DNA of 9,008 nucleotides from an uncultured Bacteroidota bacterium (GTDB lineage: Bacteria; Bacteroidota; Bacteroidia; Flavobacteriales; Flavobacteriaceae): NCBI GenBank assembly GCA_903888655.1, contig CAISUR010000005.1:1-9008 (forward strand). Reading direction: 5' to 3'. Positions 1-4,869 of this stretch are shown piece after piece (within the stretch, counting starts at the first letter, position 1; the number at the start of each line of letters is the position of its first letter). The notes under the pieces were generated by a model. That model was not told where the DNA came from and did not search any database. It saw only the letters and a list, made by a program, of their open reading frames with translations. Position numbers and translations under genes: made by a program.

Positions 1-523
1 CTTGTGTCCAGTTGGCTTCATAAATGGTACAATTAAATGTGTTTACATCAGTATTTACTTTTGAAAAACATTCAAAATCACTATGATTGAAAAGGATTTT
101 ACACGCCTCATTCATTTTGTCAACATTCAATTCGTTTTGATAATACCAAGAATCATCACTTTCAAATACATCTTTTTTGGTGTGGATATGATATTCGTAA
201 GTTCGTTTTATAGCGTCAAATCGAGCATGTGCATCATCGTGAACTAAATAAATATTCAAAATCGCAATGTCCTTTGGCAAAAATGAATTCAGTTTGTGAA
301 TGTAAAAGGGAATGTCAATCGATTCCTCCAAATCAAAATGAGCAAACATTTGTTTGGCATGAACACCAGTGTCTGTTCGTCCAGCACCAACCAAATCAAT
401 TTCTTTTTTAAAAAGAGTTGTCAGCGCTTTATTCAAAGTTTCCTGAACAGAAATTGCGTTTGGCTGATATTGCCAGCCATGATAGTGTGTTCCTTTGTAC
501 GCAAATTCTAGAAAATATCTCAA
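1..523 (-). CDS. truA: tRNA pseudouridine synthase A (5' part, C-terminus outside window)
   Basis: TruA converts uridines 38-40 of the tRNA anticodon arm to pseudouridine in the cytoplasm. Translating the minus strand from 523 gives an open frame of 174 codons to the window edge, starting (M)RYFLEFAYKGTHYHGWQ, which is the typical bacterial TruA N-terminus. The family's catalytic motif GRTDTGVHA lies at about residues 48-56, with the catalytic aspartate at D51. A KRTYEYHI segment follows further on. The family is usually about 245-260 residues, so roughly 70 are missing off the left edge. The start is a TTG at 523-521. No in-frame ATG lies between it and the TAA at 541-539, and the conserved residues begin immediately after it. 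The gene is divergent from the phosphoesterase gene. Identification is very secure from motifs; the start codon is a little less so. Confidence 0.95.
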   Translation of the reverse strand, partial: MRYFLEFAYKGTHYHGWQYQPNAISVQETLNKALTTLFKKEIDLVGAGRTDTGVHAKQMFAHFDLEESIDIPFYIHKLNSFLPKDIAILNIYLVHDDAHARFDAIKRTYEYHIHTKKDVFESDDSWYYQNELNVDKMNEACKILFNHSDFECFSKVNTDVNTFNCTIYEANWTQ

Positions 524-531
524 TGGTGATT

Positions 532-558
532 TTAGATATTAGATATTAGATATTAGAT
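532..558. repeat. Heptad tandem repeat (TTAGATA)n in the truA leader
   Basis: Three perfect tandem copies of TTAGATA (532-538, 539-545, 546-552) are followed by a partial fourth copy, TTAGAT (553-558). The array ends eight bases from the truA TTG start. It lies between that start and the candidate truA -7 box, so it would be transcribed as part of the leader. Heptads are length-variable by slippage in principle, but it is non-coding here, so a change would alter leader length only. I recall similar TTAGATA runs in other flavobacterial spacers, which is memory and not a search. Confidence 0.9.
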
Positions 559-589
559 TTAAAAAAACAACATCAAATCCAATTTATTG

Positions 590-597
590 CAAATTTA
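590..597 (-). promoter_or_regulatory. Candidate -7 box for truA
   Basis: On the minus strand this reads TAAATTTG, an exact match to the Bacteroidota sigma-A -7 consensus TAnnTTTG. It lies about 65 bases upstream of the truA TTG. I see no convincing -33 TTG at the usual spacing. The call therefore rests on one box and its position. Confidence 0.45.
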
Positions 598-641
598 CAA
601 AGATTTTAATGGAATAGATATTTAAAGTTTTACTAAATAAT

Positions 642-649
642 TAACTTTG
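642..649 (+). promoter_or_regulatory. Candidate -7 box for the phosphoesterase gene
   Basis: TAACTTTG matches TAnnTTTG and lies 49 bases upstream of the ATG at 699. A weak T-rich stretch around 625-631 could serve as the -33 region. The box overlaps the start of a repeat-like sequence (645-671), so the match could be incidental. Confidence 0.4.
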
Positions 650-671
650 TTGCTTAGCGCCTTTGTGGCAA
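645..671. repeat. Probable dispersed intergenic repeat fragment, left of phosphoesterase
   Basis: On the minus strand the stretch reads as a chain of short phrases: GCCACAAAG, GCGCTAAG, CAACAAAG. From memory this resembles the degenerate 'ACCACAAAG-GCGCTAAG-ACACAAAG' repeats scattered through spacers of many Bacteroidota genomes. It is more GC-rich than the surrounding spacer. A similar element lies on the other side of the gene at 1253-1274. No search was possible. Confidence 0.45.
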
Positions 672-698
672 ATTGATACTGAAATAAATTCAGCATAA

Positions 699-1193
699 AT
701 GAAAAAAATTTTGTTACTTTCTGATACACATAGTCATATTGATGATACTATTTTAAAATATGTCAATCAAGCCGATGAAGTTTGGCATGCAGGAGATATA
801 GGTGATTTAACAGTAACCGATACCCTTAAAAAACTAAAGCCACTTCGAGCGGTTTATGGAAACATAGATGATGATAAAGCACGAATGGAATTTCCTTTAA
901 ACAATAGGTTTATGTGCGAAGGCGTTGAGGTTTGGATTACGCATATTGGCGGTTACCCCGGAAAATATAATCAAGCCGTTAGAGACGAATTGAAAACAAA
1001 TCCACCCAAGTTATTCATCTGCGGACATTCACACATACTAAAGGTGCAATTTGATAAGACCTTGAATTTGCTTCATATGAATCCGGGAGCTTGCGGTATT
1101 TATGGTTTTCATCAAGTACGAACCATGTTACGATTTGAAATCGATGGCGAAAAAATTCAGAAATTAGAAATCATTGAAATAGGCAAACGATAG
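699..1193 (+). CDS. YfcE/MJ0936-family metallophosphoesterase
   Basis: The 164-residue protein is a complete small calcineurin-like phosphoesterase of the YfcE/MJ0936 type. These enzymes use two metal ions to hydrolyse phosphodiesters; the natural substrate is usually unknown. All the expected metal and phosphate ligands are visible: SDTH at 8-11 (D9, H11), GDIGD at 32-36 (D33), GNID at 54-57 (N55), the histidine of ITHIGG (H82), and GHSH at 109-112 (H110, H112). NPGA at 128-131 is also typical of the family. There is no signal peptide, so it is predicted to be cytoplasmic. The ATG at 699 gives the family's normal start, right before the first beta strand (MKKILLLSDTH). It stands alone, divergent from truA and convergent with the DUF4293 gene. 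Family is near certain; substrate cannot be inferred. Confidence 0.95.
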   Translation: MKKILLLSDTHSHIDDTILKYVNQADEVWHAGDIGDLTVTDTLKKLKPLRAVYGNIDDDKARMEFPLNNRFMCEGVEVWITHIGGYPGKYNQAVRDELKTNPPKLFICGHSHILKVQFDKTLNLLHMNPGACGIYGFHQVRTMLRFEIDGEKIQKLEIIEIGKR

Positions 1194-1216
1194 GCACAGG
1201 TTGCGACCTGTCGGTA
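1191..1216. repeat. REP-like hairpin overlapping the phosphoesterase stop codon
   Basis: ACAGGT (1196-1201), loop TGCG and ACCTGT (1206-1211) form a perfect 6-bp stem with a tetraloop. It is GC-richer than its surroundings. Outside the stem, GGC faces CGG, with TA facing TA beyond. The left arm TAGGCACAGGT reads like one half of a larger palindrome whose other half has decayed. The TAG stop at 1191-1193 is part of the left arm. It resembles REP palindromes mobilised by RAYT-type transposases, but no such gene is in the window. It has no U-tract, so it is unlikely to be a terminator. Confidence 0.45.
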
Positions 1217-1252
1217 CACAAAAAAATAAATAATTTCCTGAATCTCCATATT

Positions 1253-1274
1253 CCCTCTGCGAATCTCTGTGTAA
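1253..1274. repeat. Probable dispersed intergenic repeat fragment, right of phosphoesterase
   Basis: On the minus strand it reads ACACAGAG, ATTCGCAGAG and GGA. This is the 'CACAGAGATTCGCAGAG' type of short-period repeat that I recall from Bacteroidota spacers. The core GAATCTC recurs nearby, at 1239-1245 and 1261-1267. It has no open frame and no evident regulatory role. Confidence 0.4.
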
Positions 1275-1285
1275 TCATAAACAAA

Positions 1286-1313
1286 AAAATCCCAAACTTT
1301 CGTTCAGGATTTT
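1286..1313. terminator. Bidirectional intrinsic terminator between phosphoesterase and DUF4293 genes
   Basis: AAAATCC (1286-1292) pairs with GGATTTT (1307-1313). After two mismatches, an inner AAC/GTT closes on the loop TTTC. The stem is flanked by an A-run on the left and T's on the right, so a U-tract follows the hairpin on either strand. Its place between two convergent stop codons fits a shared terminator. Confidence 0.7.
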
Positions 1314-1342
1314 CTTCGCACTAATAAACTAAGTTTATAGGT

Positions 1343-1756
1343 TTACCTCAATCGATCAACAGATTTTACAAGATCTTCATCCTTCTTGATAGCTTTGTTG
1401 GCCAAAACTAACATTACGATAGAAATGATAGGAAGAAACATCCCAATACCTTTCTCAGAAACCGCAGGGGTTTCTCCAGATACATTTAGTGATCGATAAA
1501 CAAATAATCCTAATAAAATTAAATTTAATATCATATTCAATCTGTTAAAAACAAATTGTTGTTGTCTTTTTTTAAAGGATATTATACTTAATAAAGCAAG
1601 GGTAGTACTCAATCCAAATAAAATTTGATACAGTATTGTGTTCATAAAATAAAATTCTTTTCCATCTGACAACTTCCATAATGGAAAGACAAATGGGAGA
1701 ATCCCTGTAATTATAAAGGCAATCGCTAAATAAATCGTTTGAATTCGTTGTAACAT
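1343..1756 (-). CDS. DUF4293 family integral membrane protein
   Basis: The predicted product is 137 residues and begins MLQRIQTIYL, the characteristic start of DUF4293 proteins, which are common in Bacteroidota and of unknown function. Four hydrophobic segments are visible at about 7-26, 42-61, 74-91 and 104-121. Between the third and fourth is a short loop containing SGETPAVSEKGIG. The C-terminal tail NKAIKKDEDLVKSVDRLR is charged and probably cytoplasmic. The frame stays open for 29 codons further upstream to an ATG at 1843. That extension is polar and Asn-rich and unlike the family start, so I chose the ATG at 1756. The gene is divergent from rho, an arrangement I recall from other flavobacteria. 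Family assignment is confident; role unknown. Confidence 0.88.
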   Translation of the reverse strand: MLQRIQTIYLAIAFIITGILPFVFPLWKLSDGKEFYFMNTILYQILFGLSTTLALLSIISFKKRQQQFVFNRLNMILNLILLGLFVYRSLNVSGETPAVSEKGIGMFLPIISIVMLVLANKAIKKDEDLVKSVDRLR

Positions 1757-1942
1757 TATTACATATTTATGAAGCAAAAATATATTTTCTTTTTTTAAAA
1801 AACTATTGCTCGAATGAAAATTATTCGTATTATTGCATAACAAATCCGTAAGTACTTCAAAAACACGGATGTCCTAGTTAAAAAATCACCACACATTTTG
1901 TATTGTCATTCAATCCATTAAAAAATATTTATATAAACATTT

Positions 1943-3679
1943 ATGTTTGATAGTTCTGCATTAAAAGGAATGAAGTTGTCTGAACTTCACGAAATTGCCA
2001 AGTTGGCGAAAACCATAAAATTTAACGGTGTCAAAAAAGAGATTTTGATTGAACAAATCTTATCCCATCAAGCGGCTTCTGTGAACGAGAATTCAGAAGC
2101 AACTACAGCACCAAAAGAAGAAAAATCTAAAAGAGCTAGGATCGCTCCAGAAGGAAAACCTAAAATAGAGAAAAAGTCAAAAGATTTATTTTCGGAGGTA
2201 ATCGTTGACAAAATAGAATCTGTGCCGGAAGAAGTAACTCCTATTGTAATTGATGCTCCTCAAAAGGCGGAAAAGTTTCAAAAGAAACCAAAATTTATTA
2301 AGCCAGTTAAAGCTGCTTCTGACGTTTTATCAAATCAAGAAGAAGTTAAAGAAGAAACGCCAAATGAAGGAGATTCTGTAAGCGAAAGTACTACAGAGAC
2401 AACCGAGCCTATTGCTGTAAGAACTCAAAATCCAAATCAGAATCCAAATCAAAAACATAAGAATCCGAACCAAAACCCAAATCAAAATGGCAATGGTAAC
2501 GGAAATCAAAATCCCAATTTCAAAGCTAAAAAGAATCCAAACTTCCGTGATGCCGATTATGAATTTGACGGAATTATAGAAAGCGAAGGAGTTCTCGAGA
2601 TGATGCCCGATGGCTACGGATTTTTACGTTCATCCGATTATAATTATTTAGCCTCGCCAGATGATATTTATTTATCCGTTTCCCAAATTCGTTTGTTTGG
2701 ATTAAAAACGGGAGATACTGTAAAAGGCGTAGTTCGTCCACCCAAAGAAGGAGAGAAATTTTTCCCCTTAGTAAAAGTATCTAAGATTAACGGACACGAC
2801 CCTCAAGTAGTTCGAGATAGAGTGTCATTTGATCATTTAACACCCATATTTCCTCAAGAAAAATTCAATATTGCAGGCAAACAAGCGAGTACTTCTACTC
2901 GAATTATTGACTTGTTTTCACCTATTGGAAAAGGACAACGTGGAATGATTGTGGCGCAACCCAAAACAGGTAAAACAATGTTGTTAAAAGACATTGCCAA
3001 TGCCATTGCGGCCAATCATCCGGAAGTGTATTTAATCGTGTTGTTGATTGACGAGCGTCCAGAAGAGGTTACCGACATGCAACGTAGCGTTCGTGGAGAA
3101 GTAATCGCTTCAACTTTTGATAGAGAACCCATGGAGCACGTTAAAATTGCGAATATCGTTCTCGAAAAAGCAAAACGCTTGGTAGAATGTGGTCACGATG
3201 TGGTAATACTTTTAGATTCTATTACTCGTTTGGCAAGAGCCTATAATACGGTTCAGCCAGCTTCGGGTAAAGTGTTGAGTGGGGGAGTAGATGCAAATGC
3301 GTTACAAAAGCCAAAACGTTTCTTTGGTGCGGCTCGTAATGTAGAAAATGGAGGTTCATTAAGTATTATTGCTACCGCATTGACGGAAACAGGTTCTAAA
3401 ATGGACGAAGTAATTTTTGAAGAGTTCAAGGGAACAGGAAATATGGAATTACAATTGGATCGAAAAATTGCGAATCGAAGAATTTTCCCAGCAATTGATT
3501 TAACGTCGTCGAGCACTCGTCGCGATGATTTATTATTAGACGAAAACACGCTGAAACGCATGTGGATTCTCCGTAAATTCCTAGCCGATATGAATCCTGT
3601 AGAAGCAATGGACACCATTAATGATAAAATAAAGAAAACAAGAAATAACGAAGAGTTTTTGATTTCGATGAATGATTAA
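1943..3679 (+). CDS. rho: Transcription termination factor Rho, with long disordered insertion
   Basis: Rho is a hexameric RNA-dependent ATPase that loads on nascent RNA and releases RNA polymerase. This copy is 578 residues, against 419 in E. coli. The Rho N-terminal helical domain is at about 5-45. An insertion of about 160 residues (46-205) follows: Lys/Glu/Pro-rich first, then Asn/Pro/Gln-rich with NPNQ units at about 163-192. The cold-shock-like RNA-binding domain is at about 210-285, with RNP1-like GYGFLR at 224-229. The ATPase domain has Walker A AQPKTGKT at 338-345, the catalytic-glutamate motif LIDERPEE (E371) and Walker B VVILLDSITRLARAYN at 420-435. The Q-loop is GKVLSGGVDAN at 442-452, and the R-loop region GTGNMELQLDRKIA is at 497-510. 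All catalytic residues are present and the bicyclomycin-pocket residues D370/E371/R372 are conserved. It is monocistronic, with a strong terminator 22 bases after the stop. Confidence 0.98.
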   Translation: MFDSSALKGMKLSELHEIAKLAKTIKFNGVKKEILIEQILSHQAASVNENSEATTAPKEEKSKRARIAPEGKPKIEKKSKDLFSEVIVDKIESVPEEVTPIVIDAPQKAEKFQKKPKFIKPVKAASDVLSNQEEVKEETPNEGDSVSESTTETTEPIAVRTQNPNQNPNQKHKNPNQNPNQNGNGNGNQNPNFKAKKNPNFRDADYEFDGIIESEGVLEMMPDGYGFLRSSDYNYLASPDDIYLSVSQIRLFGLKTGDTVKGVVRPPKEGEKFFPLVKVSKINGHDPQVVRDRVSFDHLTPIFPQEKFNIAGKQASTSTRIIDLFSPIGKGQRGMIVAQPKTGKTMLLKDIANAIAANHPEVYLIVLLIDERPEEVTDMQRSVRGEVIASTFDREPMEHVKIANIVLEKAKRLVECGHDVVILLDSITRLARAYNTVQPASGKVLSGGVDANALQKPKRFFGAARNVENGGSLSIIATALTETGSKMDEVIFEEFKGTGNMELQLDRKIANRRIFPAIDLTSSSTRRDDLLLDENTLKRMWILRKFLADMNPVEAMDTINDKIKKTRNNEEFLISMND

Positions 3680-3701
3680 ACTCCGATAGTTTTTGTTATT
3701 G

Positions 3702-3738
3702 AAAACCCTCAAAATGGTATTAACTATTTGAGGGTTTT
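3702..3738 (+). terminator. Strong intrinsic terminator of rho
   Basis: AAAACCCTCAAA (3702-3713) pairs perfectly over 12 bp with TTTGAGGGTTTT (3727-3738), around a 13-nt loop. The T-run continues to 3740. It begins 22 bases after the rho stop codon. It is notable that the gene for Rho itself ends in a factor-independent terminator. Confidence 0.92.
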
Positions 3739-3788
3739 TTATTGGGATATTGTTATTTTTTTGAAACAGTGTAATAGGTTTTGATATG

Positions 3789-3808
3789 AATAGTAAGGGT
3801 TTACTATT
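3789..3808. repeat. AT-rich inverted repeat in the rho/pseudogene gap
   Basis: AATAGTAA (3789-3796) and TTACTATT (3801-3808) are perfect inverted copies around a GGGT loop. It is followed by TGTCTTAA, so there is no clear U-tract on the plus strand. The minus-strand pseudogene ends 40 bases away, so it may be the old terminator of that gene or an operator-like site. Nothing further supports either role. The rest of 3741-3848 shows no gene. Confidence 0.5.
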
Positions 3809-3848
3809 TGTCTTAATAACAGAATAAGTAAGATATTTACCAAGGGTT

Positions 3849-4058
3849 TTACCAATTAATTATATGCAAGTTTCGTAACATATACAGAATACCAAGAAGT
3901 ATAGACAATATTCCTGCACTATATCCTTTGAAAGAAGTACCCAATTTTGCATTTGCTCATGTTTTATAAGTTCCCCAAATTACTATAAAACCTAGACTAA
4001 TTCCAAAAAAATCAATTCCTAAAACATGTAATGTTCTAATATAATTATCTTTATACTG
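3849..4058 (-). pseudogene. Remnant of a small membrane-protein gene, broken by an in-frame TGA
   Basis: Reading the minus strand from 4058 gives a protein-like frame: QYKDNYIRTLHVLGIDFFG, then ISLGFIVIWGTYKT, then a TGA (3959-3957). It continues ANAKLGTSFKGYSAGILSI, then LLGILYMLRNLHIINW, and ends at TAA (3851-3849). Two hydrophobic segments, at about codons 11-26 and 47-60, flank a polar Gly/Lys loop, as in a two-helix small membrane protein. No ATG occurs in this frame before the first helix, so the start is lost. The 5' end abuts the stop of the DUF4369 gene in another frame. A single TGG-to-TGA change could explain the stop. Function is unknown. An alternative is chance, but two helices with continuous sensible composition across the stop make decay more likely. 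Confidence 0.6.
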
Positions 4059-4059
4059 A

Positions 4060-4785
4060 TTACCCGTTACTTTTTTTCTCCAATTTTTTTCTTTCCGCAA
4101 TCAATTCCGTAAGTTTTTTACCATAAAGTGACTTGGCAATTTTGGGAGTCATTGATTTTTGAATGGTATCCAAATATTTTAAATTAATATCCGAAATTTC
4201 GGCGACTACTACATATGGAGCCACATCATAATCGGCATGATTGACAGCAAAGTTGGTTGTGTATAAGTATTTTCTTTTAATTACATCGTCTTGCTCTTGC
4301 TGGAGTTTGGCAACATTTTCAGTGTTTTTTGCTTTGAAGGCATCAAATCTTTTTTTGATTAAATCTAAATTTTGATCGACATATCTTGAGGCTACTTTTT
4401 TATATTCATCATATAATTCTTGGTTTTTAGAGCCTGTGATTTTGGCATCGGCAGTAAAAAATTCTAAAGAAGATTCTATGTTAATAGTGCCAGGTTCCGC
4501 AAAAAAAGGAAGATTATTATCTATCGAATTAGTAACTCCCCGATCTATAAACAGGTAAAACATTTCGGGAGAATCAATATTGATTTCACTTTTAAAATGT
4601 GAGTCGCCATCTATTTTTATACTATCAATTACGACTAGCGAAGTATCTTTTATGCGCTGAATATAAAGCGTCCCTTTTTTAAAACCTTTAATAAATCCTG
4701 AAATATGAAGATTTTTATCAGATTTTTTCTCGGCGCAAGAGGTTAATAAAATTACTGATAATAGGACGATAACTATTTTTTGCAT
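4060..4785 (-). CDS. DUF4369 domain lipoprotein without a thioredoxin domain
   Basis: The 241-residue product begins with a short hydrophobic signal and the lipobox LLTSC, so C17 is the predicted lipidated residue. The mature start CAEKKSDKN lacks the acidic run of the Bacteroidota lipoprotein export signal, which suggests it faces the periplasm and is not sent to the cell surface. Residues about 25-118 match the DUF4369 pattern: a beta-rich domain with GFIKGFKKGTLYIQR, VVIDSIKIDGDSHF and FFAEPGTINIE. In many family members this precedes a TlpA/AhpC-type thioredoxin domain. Here residues 120-240 are instead predicted helical and charged, and no CxxC is present. An upstream terminator (4811-4847) isolates it from the M61 gene. 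Function is unknown; an envelope role is inferred. Confidence 0.88.
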   Translation of the reverse strand: MQKIVIVLLSVILLTSCAEKKSDKNLHISGFIKGFKKGTLYIQRIKDTSLVVIDSIKIDGDSHFKSEINIDSPEMFYLFIDRGVTNSIDNNLPFFAEPGTINIESSLEFFTADAKITGSKNQELYDEYKKVASRYVDQNLDLIKKRFDAFKAKNTENVAKLQQEQDDVIKRKYLYTTNFAVNHADYDVAPYVVVAEISDINLKYLDTIQKSMTPKIAKSLYGKKLTELIAERKKLEKKSNG

Positions 4786-4801
4786 GATTTTTTATTTTCG
4801 G

Positions 4802-4809
4802 CAAAATAA
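4802..4809 (-). promoter_or_regulatory. Possible -7 box for the DUF4369 gene
   Basis: On the minus strand this reads TTATTTTG, one mismatch from TAnnTTTG. It lies 16 bases upstream of the ATG and directly beside the U-tract of the M61 terminator. No good -33 box is seen at the normal spacing, so this is weak. Confidence 0.25.
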
Positions 4810-4810
4810 T

Positions 4811-4847
4811 AAAAAAATCCTCAATTTACAGTATAAATTGAGGATTT
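4811..4847 (-). terminator. Intrinsic terminator of the M61 peptidase gene
   Basis: AAATCCTCAATTTA (4815-4828) and TAAATTGAGGATTT (4834-4847) form a perfect 14-bp stem with a 5-nt loop. On the minus strand the hairpin is followed by a run of seven T's (4817-4811). It begins 22 bases after the M61 stop, and separates that gene from the DUF4369 lipoprotein gene. Confidence 0.92.
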
Positions 4848-4869
4848 AAAAAAAGTCACGAATTAAAGT

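Noticed and set aside
229..511. Two overlapping plus-strand open frames (60 and 71 codons)
   Set aside because: They lie antisense to truA, whose catalytic motif is in the minus-strand frame; their products are low-complexity and unlike any family I know.
1757..1843. Upstream ATG giving DUF4293 29 extra residues
   Set aside because: The extension is polar and Asn-rich, and the family start MLQRIQ lies at 1756.
1857..1942. Promoter for rho in the divergent spacer
   Set aside because: ACATTTTG near 1893-1900 differs from TAnnTTTG at both of its first two bases and has no good -33 partner; I could not support a specific site.
3253..3618. Minus-strand open frames of 121 and 60 codons
   Set aside because: Both are antisense shadows of the highly conserved Rho ATPase domain.
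3957..3959. TGA in the 3849-4058 frame as recoding (selenocysteine or read-through)
   Set aside because: No start codon, no recognisable SECIS-like hairpin right after it, and a simple TGG-to-TGA decay explains it.
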